A stretch of DNA of 35,089 bases, from assembly GCA_038209365.1 (NCBI GenBank), contig JBBQXS010000046.1, positions 1 to 35,089 of the forward strand, read 5' to 3'. Shown here piece after piece: positions 7,588 to 15,183 of the stretch. The position numbers and the translations under genes were made by a program. This stretch comes from DASQHW01 sp038209365 (GTDB taxonomy: Bacteria > Actinomycetota > Acidimicrobiia > IMCC26256 > PALSA-610). The notes under the pieces were generated by a model, which saw only the letters and a list, made by a program, of their open reading frames with translations, was not told where the DNA came from and did no database searches. Numbering within the stretch: position 1 is the stretch's first letter; each line of letters opens with the position of its first letter.

Positions 7588-8331
7588 CTAGACCGAGCCG
7601 AATCGGCGGTCGCGCTTTTGGTATTCGGCGATGGCCTCTACGAGGTGCTCGCGGCGGAAGTCGGGCCACAGGACGTCGGTGAACACGAGCTCGGAGTACG
7701 CCAGCTCCCAGAGGAGGTAGTTCGAGATCCGGAACTCACCCGACGTGCGGACGAGCAGGTCGGGATCGGGCATGTCCGGGGCGTACAGGTGGCGGTGCAG
7801 CACTCGCTCGTCGATCTTGCCGGGATCGAGACGGCCCGCCGCAACCTCGCGCGCGATCGCCCGCGTCGCGTCGACCAGCTCCGCCCGGCCCCCGTAGTTG
7901 AACGCGAACGTCAGCGTGAGCCGGCGGTTGGCACCCGTCAGCGCCTCGGTCTCGTCGATGCGGCGACGGACACGGCCCGGCACACGCCCGCCGCGCCTGC
8001 CGATGAATCGCACACGGACTCCTCGCGAGTGCAGGTCGTCACGGCGCGCCAGCAGCAATCGCTCGTTGAAGTTCATCAAGAAGCGCACCTCGTCGAGCGG
8101 CCGACGCCAGTTCTCGGTCGAGAATGCATAGACCGTCAACCAGGACAAGCCGATGTCGAGCGCGCCGTCGACGGTGTCGAACAGTGCCTCCTCACCGGCC
8201 GCGTGCCCCTCGGTGCGCTTGAGGCCCCGCTGCTGGGCCCATCGCCCGTTCCCGTCCATCACGATCGCCACGTGTGCGGGAATATGCGCCGGGTCAAGAT
8301 GGACGGTCAAGTAGCTCCCTTGCTGCGCCAT
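7588..8331 (-). CDS. uppS: undecaprenyl (cis-polyprenyl) diphosphate synthase
   Basis: This 247-residue cis-prenyltransferase condenses isopentenyl diphosphate units onto an allylic diphosphate to make the polyprenyl carrier for peptidoglycan and other envelope polymers. Visible motifs are HVAIVMDGNGRWA with catalytic Asp26, GHAAGEEAL, the SWLTVYAFSTENWRRP segment, FNYGGRAEL and the C-terminal DLLVRTSGEFRISNYLLWELAYSEL. Length and motifs are normal. ATG 8331 is chosen because AAGGGAG lies six bases upstream. That RBS belongs to a tandem duplication of the start region. The gene is divergent from the downstream diacylglycerol-kinase gene. Confidence 0.96.
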   Translation of the reverse strand: MAQQGSYLTVHLDPAHIPAHVAIVMDGNGRWAQQRGLKRTEGHAAGEEALFDTVDGALDIGLSWLTVYAFSTENWRRPLDEVRFLMNFNERLLLARRDDLHSRGVRVRFIGRRGGRVPGRVRRRIDETEALTGANRRLTLTFAFNYGGRAELVDATRAIAREVAAGRLDPGKIDERVLHRHLYAPDMPDPDLLVRTSGEFRISNYLLWELAYSELVFTDVLWPDFRREHLVEAIAEYQKRDRRFGSV

Positions 8332-8354
8332 CCGTGGCTCCCTTGCTGCGCCAT
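8314..8354 (-). repeat. 18-bp tandem duplication over the uppS start
   Basis: The 18-mer ATGGCGCAGCAAGGGAGC occurs twice with a period of 23 bases (8337-8354 and 8314-8331, minus strand). The second copy holds the uppS ATG; the first supplies the AAGGGAG box used as its RBS. The upstream ATG (8354) opens a 15-codon out-of-frame reading frame that ends in TGA inside uppS, so it could be a small upstream ORF. Confidence 0.85.
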
Positions 8355-8388
8355 CGCCGGCGTCGCTGCGTCGAGCGCCGACGATAGC

Positions 8389-8394
8389 TAGCCT
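8389..8394 (+). promoter_or_regulatory. putative -10 box of a leaderless diacylglycerol-kinase-family promoter
   Basis: TAGCCT ends six bases before the GTG start at 8401. The 17-base context GCTAGCCTCCGGCCGTG closely resembles the HAD gene's GCTAGGGTCCGGTCGTG (27987-28003). No RBS is present. Confidence 0.45.
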
Positions 8395-8400
8395 CCGGCC

Positions 8401-9273
8401 GTGCCGTGGACGGCGATCGTCAACCCGGCGGCGGGGCGCGGCCGCACACGAAAACTCCTTCCCGCCCTCACACTGGCTGCACGTGCTGCGGGTGTGGAGC
8501 TGCACGTGTCACCGGAGCCGGGCGCGCCCGCGAAGCTCGCACTCGCGGCGGCCGAGGCGGGCAACGACCTCGTCGCGTGCGGCGGGGACGGGCTCGTCAC
8601 CGAGGTCGCCGGCGTCGCGGCCGATACCGGGCGGCGGCTCGCAGTCGTCCCGACGGGGGCGGGAAACGACTTCGCGCGCGTCCTCGGCTACGACGGCAAG
8701 CGTCCGCTCGACGCATTCCGAGCGCTCGCGGAGGGCACCGATCGACTGGTCGACCTCGGTCGCGTCAACGGGCGGTGGTACACGTGCGTGACCGCGTCGG
8801 GGTTCGACGCGGAGGCGAACCGCTGGGCGAACACGGTGCAGCGCCTTTCGGGCACCACGTTGTACGTGGCCGCCGTGCTGCGCACGCTCGTGGTGTACAA
8901 GCCGCACCCGTTCCTCCTGTCGATCGACGGCACCGAACACGAGCTACGCGCGTGGCTCGTCGCCGTGGGCAACGGTCCCGCGTACGCGGGCGGCATGCGC
9001 GTCACGCCCAACGCGCGCCTCGACGACGGTCTCCTCGATGTCACCGTGATCGACGCGCTGCCGAAGGCCGAGTTCTTGGTGAACTTCCCGAAGGTGTTCA
9101 AGGGAACGCATGTGTCGCATCCGAAGGTGCAGACCTTTCGCGCAACGCGCGTCGAGCTCTCGTCGCTCGACGCGTCGGTCCCGATGGAGGTCTACGCAGA
9201 CGGCGAGCGTGTCGGACCGCTGCCGGCAACGATGGAAGCGGTCCCGGACGCGCTGACCGTACGCGTGCCGTAG
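8401..9273 (+). CDS. diacylglycerol/lipid kinase family protein (DAGK catalytic domain)
   Basis: This 290-residue protein belongs to the DAGK_cat/YegS/DgkB family, which phosphorylates a lipid such as diacylglycerol with ATP at the membrane face. It shows the opening AIVNPAAGRG, the nucleotide-binding GGDGLVTEV (GGDGT type, with Leu in place of Thr), VVPTGAGNDFAR and the C-terminal GGGMR-like YAGGMRVTPNARLDDGLLDV segment. The GTG start is supported by the conserved N-terminus and a TAGCCT box six bases upstream. The exact lipid substrate is not predictable. It is the only plus-strand gene in the left 25 kb, and its TAG stop directly abuts the stop of the convergent cupredoxin gene. Confidence 0.93.
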   Translation: MPWTAIVNPAAGRGRTRKLLPALTLAARAAGVELHVSPEPGAPAKLALAAAEAGNDLVACGGDGLVTEVAGVAADTGRRLAVVPTGAGNDFARVLGYDGKRPLDAFRALAEGTDRLVDLGRVNGRWYTCVTASGFDAEANRWANTVQRLSGTTLYVAAVLRTLVVYKPHPFLLSIDGTEHELRAWLVAVGNGPAYAGGMRVTPNARLDDGLLDVTVIDALPKAEFLVNFPKVFKGTHVSHPKVQTFRATRVELSSLDASVPMEVYADGERVGPLPATMEAVPDALTVRVP

Positions 9274-10059
9274 CTACGCGCCGCCGCCGCCCGCCGCGGC
9301 CGTCGGCGGGTTCCCGGCGTCGGCGAGCGCCTGCTCGAGTGTGACGGCGGGCCCGGTGACGGTCACGATGCCCTTCATGCCTGCCGCCTCGTGGCCCGGG
9401 ATGGAGCAGAAGAAGTTGTAGACGCCGGGAGTACCGAAGTACGCGACGGCGGATTCCGTCGGCGCCGCGGCTTTCAGCTCGGGGAACAGGGTTGTGCCCT
9501 CGTGGAAACTGAACGTGTGCGATCCCGAAAAGGTCACGTCGAACCGCACCAGACCGGTTTTCGCGTTGATCGACGCCGGCCTGAAAGCAAGCGTCGGCCC
9601 CGCCGCCACGTCCTTCACCTGCTTCGCCTTCAAGGTCGGTGGCAGCGTCGAGGCGCCGGCGTTCTTGTCCTCGGAGTGGCCGAGCGAGATCCAACCCGCG
9701 AACGACAGTGAGACCAAGAAGCCGGCGGTCAGCAGGATCCGCGAGAGCTGCCGCATGCGCGGTGCCGACGCCAGCACCGCCGCGCCGACGAGGATCAACA
9801 GCGTGATCACCGTCCCGATGATCACCGGGATGTGGCCGTGGGCCGAGAGGAACAGCCGCGACACGTTGAGCACGTACACGACGATGCCGACGACGACGGC
9901 AAGGGGCAGCACGAGCGGCACGAGGTAGCGCTCGACGTACGGCCGGTGCCAGAACGGGATCGGCTCGCCGGGCCCGGCCTGCGCCTCGACTTCCGCGGCG
10001 GGCGGCGCCTCGACGCCGGCCGGCTGCTCGGGCTGATCGGTGGTCGTGGTGTCGGTCAT
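9274..10059 (-). CDS. membrane-anchored cupredoxin, last gene of the cytochrome oxidase operon
   Basis: This 261-residue protein has a Pro/Ala/Glu-rich N-terminus (1-35), three predicted TM helices (about 46-66, 77-97, 107-125), then an extracytoplasmic plastocyanin-like domain. The type-I copper site is visible as HTFSFH (His181/His186) and CSIPGHEAAGM (Cys218, His223, Met228). A short Gly/Ala-rich tail follows. It overlaps the ctaG stop by ATGA, so it is made with the oxidase. It may carry electrons to the oxidase or bind copper for its assembly; which is inference. Cupredoxins are usually secreted or single-anchor proteins, so the three-helix anchor is unusual. Confidence 0.87.
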   Translation of the reverse strand: MTDTTTTDQPEQPAGVEAPPAAEVEAQAGPGEPIPFWHRPYVERYLVPLVLPLAVVVGIVVYVLNVSRLFLSAHGHIPVIIGTVITLLILVGAAVLASAPRMRQLSRILLTAGFLVSLSFAGWISLGHSEDKNAGASTLPPTLKAKQVKDVAAGPTLAFRPASINAKTGLVRFDVTFSGSHTFSFHEGTTLFPELKAAAPTESAVAYFGTPGVYNFFCSIPGHEAAGMKGIVTVTGPAVTLEQALADAGNPPTAAAGGGGA

Positions 10060-10913
10060 TGCTGTTGCAATCCCATCAGTTCTCGGTCGAGGTCGCGCGA
10101 CACGCGGCGCTGGAGTGCAGTGCCGCTCTCCTCCGCGTTGTACCAGCGGAAGAAGACGATCGTGAGCGTGATCCACAAGCTGAAGCCCACCAAGATCTTC
10201 ATGATCAGTCCGGCCAGGCGCATGTCGTCGAGCGCCGAGACGCCCCAGAGCCGTGGGACCGTCTCGTAGAAGCGGTAGAGGGGGTGGTCGCCGAAGGTGA
10301 GGAACGAGGCAGGCACCGTAGGCACGACGGACTGGAGGAACAGGAAGACCATGCGCACGAGCGGCTGAAGTCGCGGCACCTCGGGGAGCGGCGAGAGCAG
10401 AGGCATCCACACGAGCAATGACGACACGAGGAGCAACGTGTGCACGCCGAAGTGGATCGGCGCGTGTCGCAGCGACGCATTCACAACTACCGGCGTGTGC
10501 GTCACGATCACCACTGCATTGAACACGATCGTCGCCGGGATCAGTCTCGTGAGGAAACGCACCGCCCGGAGCAACCACCGGGGTGACAACAGCCAGCGCG
10601 CCAGCCACGTCGGTGTGCCCATCAGCAGCAGGGGCGCGGCGATCACCGTGAACGCGGTGTGCTGCACCATGTGTACCGAGAACAGGTAGCCCTCACCGAG
10701 GTCGTGCACCGGCCAGTCGGAGGCGATCCACAACGCGAGCACGCCCGCCGAGAATGTCGCGAGCTGGAAACGCGTCAGCACGGGTGTCCCGGCCGGCGCG
10801 AGGCGCGGGCCGAGCCGGCGAACCGCATACGCATAGGCCGCCGCCAACCCCGCGATGACCAACCACACGTCCGGATGCGGGGCCCAGGTCGGGAAGGGGG
10901 CGTCGGCGAGCAC
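10056..10913 (-). CDS. ctaG: CtaG-family (caa3-type) cytochrome c oxidase assembly protein
   Basis: This 285-residue polytopic membrane protein has about seven hydrophobic segments and belongs to the caa3_CtaG family, linked to copper insertion into cytochrome c oxidase. The signature region is VHMVQHTAFTVIAAPLLLMGTP, with conserved histidines also at VIVTHTPVVVN and RHAPIHFGVH. The frame is open to 11051, but that would overlap the subunit IV gene. The GTG at 10913, five bases after that gene's stop, begins a sensible N-terminus (LADAPFPTWAPHPDVW). The stop overlaps the cupredoxin start. It is unrelated in fold to the Cox11 proteins also called CtaG. Confidence 0.92.
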   Translation of the reverse strand: MLADAPFPTWAPHPDVWLVIAGLAAAYAYAVRRLGPRLAPAGTPVLTRFQLATFSAGVLALWIASDWPVHDLGEGYLFSVHMVQHTAFTVIAAPLLLMGTPTWLARWLLSPRWLLRAVRFLTRLIPATIVFNAVVIVTHTPVVVNASLRHAPIHFGVHTLLLVSSLLVWMPLLSPLPEVPRLQPLVRMVFLFLQSVVPTVPASFLTFGDHPLYRFYETVPRLWGVSALDDMRLAGLIMKILVGFSLWITLTIVFFRWYNAEESGTALQRRVSRDLDRELMGLQQQ

Positions 10914-10918
10914 GGCAG

Positions 10919-11314
10919 CTATGACTTCAGCACGGTGCTCGAGAAGACCAACAACACGATGCCGTACACGATCGCCGCGCCGACGATCCCGATTGTGAAC
11001 ACCCGCCGGAAGAATGGAGCGTCCTGCTTCATGTGCATGTACCACGCGCACACGAGAATGAACTTGGCCGTTGCCATGATCGCGAGCAGCGCAATGAGCA
11101 GGTTCGAGTTGACGTCGGTGTACGACGCCGCCACCTCGAAGGCGGTGAGGATCACGAGTACGAGCGCGATGAGGATGTACAGACGCGGTCCGGGATGCGA
11201 ATGAGCCTCGGCCGCAACGGGGTGCTCGGCGTCGGCCGGCACCAGCGCGCCGCCTTCGGCGTCGGCGGGGACGACGTCGGTGCCGGGATCGGCGACGTCA
11301 GTGCCGTCGGTCAT
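10919..11314 (-). CDS. cytochrome c oxidase subunit IV (prokaryotic type)
   Basis: This 131-residue protein has an acidic, Ala/Asp-rich N-terminus (1-40) followed by three TM helices (about 45-63, 71-91, 104-126). The pattern YILIALVLVILTAFEV ... IMATAKFILVCAWYMHMKQD is typical of the prokaryotic cytochrome oxidase subunit IV family (CtaF/CyoD-like), including the WYMHMK helix end. It acts as an accessory subunit in the inner membrane. It lies between coxC (13 bases upstream) and ctaG (5 bases downstream). Confidence 0.92.
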   Translation of the reverse strand: MTDGTDVADPGTDVVPADAEGGALVPADAEHPVAAEAHSHPGPRLYILIALVLVILTAFEVAASYTDVNSNLLIALLAIMATAKFILVCAWYMHMKQDAPFFRRVFTIGIVGAAIVYGIVLLVFSSTVLKS

Positions 11315-11327
11315 TTGACATCAATCC

Positions 11328-11969
11328 TCAATGCTGCGGAATCAGGTAGATGGCCGTGAAGATGAAGATCCACACGACGTCGACGAAGTGCCAGTACAAA
11401 CCCGCGATCTCGACCGCCTCGGACTTCGCCTGGGGCAGCCGGCCCTGTGCCGAGCGTCCCCACAACAGGAGCAACCACACGATTCCCATCGTGACGTGCG
11501 CGCCGTGAAGACCGGTCAGCACGAAGAACGATGTGCCGAACATGTTCGACGACAGAGTCAGGCCCTCACGGTAGAACTCGGTGAACTCGTACACCTGACC
11601 GGAGATGAACGTCAGCCCGAAGAGCGCGGTCGCGAGGAGCCAGATACGCAGCTGGCGCTCGTCGCCGCGCTGGATCGCCGCCAGCGCGAGCACCATTGTG
11701 AGCGAGCTCATCAACAAGATGAACGATGTCACCGACGTGAACGGGATGTTGAGCAACTCTTCGGGCTTCGGCCCCTTCAAGAACTGCGTGTCGCGGCCGC
11801 GGTAGAGGAAATAGGTGGTGATGAACGCACCGAAGAACAGCGCCTCCGAGGACAAGAACAGCCAGATCGCGAGCTTCGAATTGCTGACGCCGGTGTTCGT
11901 GTCGTGTCCGTGGCCCGGGTCGGCGTGCGCGAGCGGCCCCGGCTGCGCGGGAACAACTGCCTGGGCCAT
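11328..11969 (-). CDS. coxC: cytochrome c oxidase subunit III
   Basis: This 213-residue membrane subunit of the aa3/caa3 oxidase has about five TM helices. Family features are KLAIWLFLSSEALFFGAFITTY near the N-terminus, GQVYEF, FVLTGLHGAHVTMG and the final LYWHFVDVVWIFIFTAIYL. The frame is open to 12977 inside coxA, but ATG 11969 shares one base with the coxA stop (TGATG), which fixes the start. It is the short, five-helix-like form without the first two helices of the mitochondrial protein. Confidence 0.96.
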   Translation of the reverse strand: MAQAVVPAQPGPLAHADPGHGHDTNTGVSNSKLAIWLFLSSEALFFGAFITTYFLYRGRDTQFLKGPKPEELLNIPFTSVTSFILLMSSLTMVLALAAIQRGDERQLRIWLLATALFGLTFISGQVYEFTEFYREGLTLSSNMFGTSFFVLTGLHGAHVTMGIVWLLLLWGRSAQGRLPQAKSEAVEIAGLYWHFVDVVWIFIFTAIYLIPQH

Positions 11970-13915
11970 CAGTGCGCCCCTTCCATGTGTGGGTGCACGT
12001 CCGGCTCCGTCGACGGCTCGATCGCCCATCCGCTCACGCCGAAGAACCCGATCACCGCGCCGAGGGCGACGATCCACCAGTTCTTGAAGACGAACCCGTA
12101 GCCGAGCGTCGGCAGCGCCAGCGCGAAGATCAGCGGCCAGTACGACGGTGACGGCATGTGAATGCTGCCTGGTTCGACGGCGCCGTGCTCGGCGACTTCG
12201 ACTGCACCACCCGCCGGCAGCTTGACGAGCCGACCCTCGTCGTCCTCGGTGTACTTCCGGTGCCAGAGCTCGTCGCGGTGCGTGACGATCGGCACCTCCG
12301 GGAAGTTGTACTCGGGCGGCGGCGACGACGTCATCCATTCCAGCGTCCGCGCGTCCCACGGGTCGGAAGTCACCGGCTCCCGGCCCTGGCGCTTCGCCGA
12401 ATAGAAGATGTTCACGAGGTACACGAGCACCGACGCCGCGATCAGGAACGCCCCGATCGTCGACAGGAGGTTGAGCCCCTCCCACCCCATGCCCTTCGGG
12501 TAGGTGTACGTGCGGCGCGGCTGGCCCTCGAAGCCGAGGAAGTGCATCGGGAAGAACGTCAGGTTGAAGCCGATCACCATCAGCCAGAAGTTGACCTTCC
12601 CGAGCCGCTCGCTGAGCGAGTAGCCGAAGAACTTCGGCCACCAGTAGTAGAAGCCGCCGAAGACGGCGAACATGAGCCCACCGAACAGCACGTAGTGGAA
12701 GTGCGCGACGACGAAGTAGGTGTCGGTCTGCTGGGTGTCGGAAGGCACGATCGCGTGCATGACGCCTGACAGCCCGCCGATCGTGAACTGCGCGATGAAT
12801 CCGAGCGCGAACAGCATCGGTGTGGCGAGCCGTACCGCACCGCCCCACACGGTGCCGAGCCAGTTGAAGATCTTCACGCCCGTCGGGACCGCGATGAGCA
12901 TCGTCGAGAGACCGAACGCCGAGACCGCGACCGGTCCGATTCCGGTCACGAACATGTGGTGTGCCCACACACCCCACCCGAGAAAGCCGATCGCGATCCC
13001 GGACATCACCACGATTGCATATCCGAACAACGGCTTACGCGAGAAGACCGGGAGGATCTCGGACACGATGCCCATGCCGGGAAGGATGAGGATGTACACC
13101 TCGGGATGACCGAAGATCCAAAAGAGGTTCTGGTACACCAACGGATCGCCGCCGGCCGCCGCGTTGAAGAAGTTCGTGTGGAAGTTGCGGTCCATGAAGA
13201 TCATGATCATCGCCGCGGTGACCGGAGGCATCGCGAACAACGTCAGGAACGCGACGACCAGCATCATCCACACGAACACGGGCAGGCGCATCATCGTCAT
13301 GCCCGGAGCGCGCATGTTGATGACCGTCACGAGGAAGTTCACCGCGGTTGCCACCGAGCCGATGCCGAGCATGATCAGGCCGACGGACCAGAAGTCGGTG
13401 CCACGGCCCGGCAAGTACCCGGCCGAAACCGGCGTGCTCGTCAGCGGCGCGTACCCGAACCACCCGCCGTCCGGCGCACCTCCCAGCGCGAACGACGAAT
13501 AGATGAACAGCCCGCCGAGGCCGAAGATCCAGAATCCGAGCATGTTCAGCCGCGGGAACGCGACATCACGCGCGCCGATCATCAGCGGAATGAGATAGTT
13601 CCCGAATGCAGCCGCGATCGGCATTCCCATGAGGAACACCATCGTCGTGCCGTGCATGGTGAAGAACTCGTTGTAACGCGCCGCCGTCAACACCGTGCCG
13701 TCGGGACGCGCGAGCTGCAGCCGGATGAACAAGGCCTCGATGCCGCCGACGAGCAGGAACACGGTCGCGAGCGAGCCGTACATGATCGCGATCTTCTTGT
13801 GGTCGACCGTCGTGACCCAGCTCCACGGGCCGGTCGTCGCGCGTGGCCGCTCGAGGAGCCGGGCACGGCGGGACGGCGCTTCGACGAGTGCGTGCGCGTC
13901 TTCGACGGTCGTCAT
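11969..13915 (-). CDS. coxA: cytochrome c oxidase subunit I, extended C-terminus
   Basis: This 648-residue catalytic subunit reduces O2 at the haem a3-CuB site and pumps protons. It shows the low-spin haem ligand in FFTMHGTTMVF, the HPEVY segment with the His-Tyr crosslink, the CuB His pair in VWAHHMF, the K-channel PTGVKIFNW and the haem ligands in VVAHFHYVLFGG. After the twelve-helix core a hydrophilic segment (about 530-590) leads to two further TM helices (YWPLIFALALPTLGYGF and WWIVALGAVIGFFGV), an extension also seen in caa3-type oxidases. The ATG at 13915 overlaps the coxB stop (ATGA). Confidence 0.98.
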   Translation of the reverse strand: MTTVEDAHALVEAPSRRARLLERPRATTGPWSWVTTVDHKKIAIMYGSLATVFLLVGGIEALFIRLQLARPDGTVLTAARYNEFFTMHGTTMVFLMGMPIAAAFGNYLIPLMIGARDVAFPRLNMLGFWIFGLGGLFIYSSFALGGAPDGGWFGYAPLTSTPVSAGYLPGRGTDFWSVGLIMLGIGSVATAVNFLVTVINMRAPGMTMMRLPVFVWMMLVVAFLTLFAMPPVTAAMIMIFMDRNFHTNFFNAAAGGDPLVYQNLFWIFGHPEVYILILPGMGIVSEILPVFSRKPLFGYAIVVMSGIAIGFLGWGVWAHHMFVTGIGPVAVSAFGLSTMLIAVPTGVKIFNWLGTVWGGAVRLATPMLFALGFIAQFTIGGLSGVMHAIVPSDTQQTDTYFVVAHFHYVLFGGLMFAVFGGFYYWWPKFFGYSLSERLGKVNFWLMVIGFNLTFFPMHFLGFEGQPRRTYTYPKGMGWEGLNLLSTIGAFLIAASVLVYLVNIFYSAKRQGREPVTSDPWDARTLEWMTSSPPPEYNFPEVPIVTHRDELWHRKYTEDDEGRLVKLPAGGAVEVAEHGAVEPGSIHMPSPSYWPLIFALALPTLGYGFVFKNWWIVALGAVIGFFGVSGWAIEPSTEPDVHPHMEGAH

Positions 13916-15027
13916 GATGACTGACACTCCGGATACGTCTTCGGGGTGGTTGCGGTCTCGGTGAGCAAGAAGCAGGCGATCTTCTTGGCTTCTTCCTGGC
14001 TCATGCCCTTGTCCACGAAGGAAGGCATGTGCTGTTCGAGCTTGCCCATCGGCTTGCGGCTGGGCGCGTTCCAGACCCACTGCCACAAGTTGTCGTATGT
14101 CATCTCGTACTTGAAGCCGGCGAAGCCCTGGCGATCACCCACGTGCGCGAGATTCGGCCCGACCGCGCCAGGCTTCGTCGGCGCAAAGCTGTGACACGAC
14201 GAGCAGTTCCATTGCTTGTCGTTCACGCCGTTCTTGAGAACGTCCTCGGCGCGGGCTGTCGTTTGACGCTGTTCCCACGCCTTGAAGTCGGCCGGCGTCT
14301 CGGCGATGACCCGGAGGCGCATGTCGGCGTGTGCGAGCCCGCAGTATTCGGCGCACTGCCCGTCGTAGGTGCCGGGCTCGTCGGCTTGCAGCTTGAGAAA
14401 GTGCGTGCGGCCGGGAACGACGTCCTTCTTGCCGTTCAGCTCCGGTACCCAGAAGGAGTGGATCACGCCGTTCGCGTAGCAGCCGTCGCCGGAACACTTC
14501 GGCGGGCCCTGCAGGGTGAGCGAGACCGGCACGCCGGCAGGGATGTGCATCTCGTTCGCGGTCTCGATGTTGCTGCCGTCGTCGTAGTGGTACTCCCACC
14601 ACCACTGCCGCGCGGTGACGGTGATGTGGACCACGTTGGGACCGGCCGGCTTCTTGGCGAGGTCGAAGATGGTCGCGATCGTCGGGACGGCCATGATCGC
14701 GAGGATCACCGCTGGCACGATCGTCCAGCTCACTTCGAGCACGGTGTTCCCGTGCACCTGCTTCGGCGCGCGGTCCTCGCCGGGCTTCACTCGGAAGCGC
14801 AACGCGATGTAGATCGTGCCGCCGACGACGCCCACCCCGATGATGACCGCGACCCAGAAGAACGGCTGCGTGAGATCCAGGATCTTGTTCGCGTACGGCC
14901 CCTTGGGCCGGAGCGCGTTCTGCTTGTTCTTCGGACCGGTATCGCCGCAACCGGAGAGCGCCACAGTGGCGATCGCGACGGCCGCCACGATGGCGGCGCG
15001 CCGGAACCGGTGGGTGCGGTCCAACAT
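13912..15027 (-). CDS. coxB: cytochrome c oxidase subunit II fused to cytochrome c (caa3 type)
   Basis: This 371-residue protein starts with a lipoprotein signal (lipobox LSGC, Cys27), then two TM helices (about 55-75 and 100-122) and an external cupredoxin domain with the CuA ligands His190, Cys225, Cys229, His233 and Met236. A C-terminal cytochrome c domain carries CSSCH (275-279) and a likely axial Met334 in HMPSF. The fusion lets the oxidase accept electrons through its own haem c. A Cys178-x4-Cys183 pair in a small insertion just before His190 is unusual. ATG 15027 is preferred over the open frame to 15165 because it begins the signal peptide and has a GAGAGG RBS. Confidence 0.97.
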   Translation of the reverse strand: MLDRTHRFRRAAIVAAVAIATVALSGCGDTGPKNKQNALRPKGPYANKILDLTQPFFWVAVIIGVGVVGGTIYIALRFRVKPGEDRAPKQVHGNTVLEVSWTIVPAVILAIMAVPTIATIFDLAKKPAGPNVVHITVTARQWWWEYHYDDGSNIETANEMHIPAGVPVSLTLQGPPKCSGDGCYANGVIHSFWVPELNGKKDVVPGRTHFLKLQADEPGTYDGQCAEYCGLAHADMRLRVIAETPADFKAWEQRQTTARAEDVLKNGVNDKQWNCSSCHSFAPTKPGAVGPNLAHVGDRQGFAGFKYEMTYDNLWQWVWNAPSRKPMGKLEQHMPSFVDKGMSQEEAKKIACFLLTETATTPKTYPECQSS

Positions 15028-15064
15028 CAGCCTCTCTAGCCTTCTTCCGAGCGAATTCGGCGGG

Positions 15065-15095
15065 ACTCTACAACGGTCGTTTCCTCGAATCACAA
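15065..15095 (-). promoter_or_regulatory. putative promoter of the cytochrome oxidase operon
   Basis: On the minus strand, TTGTGA (15090-15095) and TAGAGT (15065-15070) are separated by 19 bases, a little long. The box would give a leader of about 30 bases containing the GAGAGG RBS of coxB. This is a weak match, offered because an operon start is expected in this 156-base gap between coxB and the divergently read flank of era. Confidence 0.3.
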
Positions 15096-15105
15096 CTCTG
15101 TCACG

Positions 15106-15129
15106 GGTGTCACCGGGGGTGGTGGCACC
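15106..15129. promoter_or_regulatory. pair of GGTGNCACC palindromes upstream of the cox promoter (possible operator)
   Basis: GGTGTCACC (15106-15114) and GGTGGCACC (15121-15129) are two 9-bp palindromes with centres 15 bases apart. They lie 11-34 bases upstream of the putative cox -35 element, where an activator would bind. I do not recognise the regulator. Confidence 0.35.
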
Positions 15130-15183
15130 GATGTTTCTTCCTCTCGGCGGCCGCCGTCGGGCCACTTGTTCACAAGCGATGTC

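Noticed and set aside
15028..15183. A small gene in the era-coxB gap
   Set aside because: The only frame is the open extension of coxB, without RBS or signal peptide; the gap looks regulatory.
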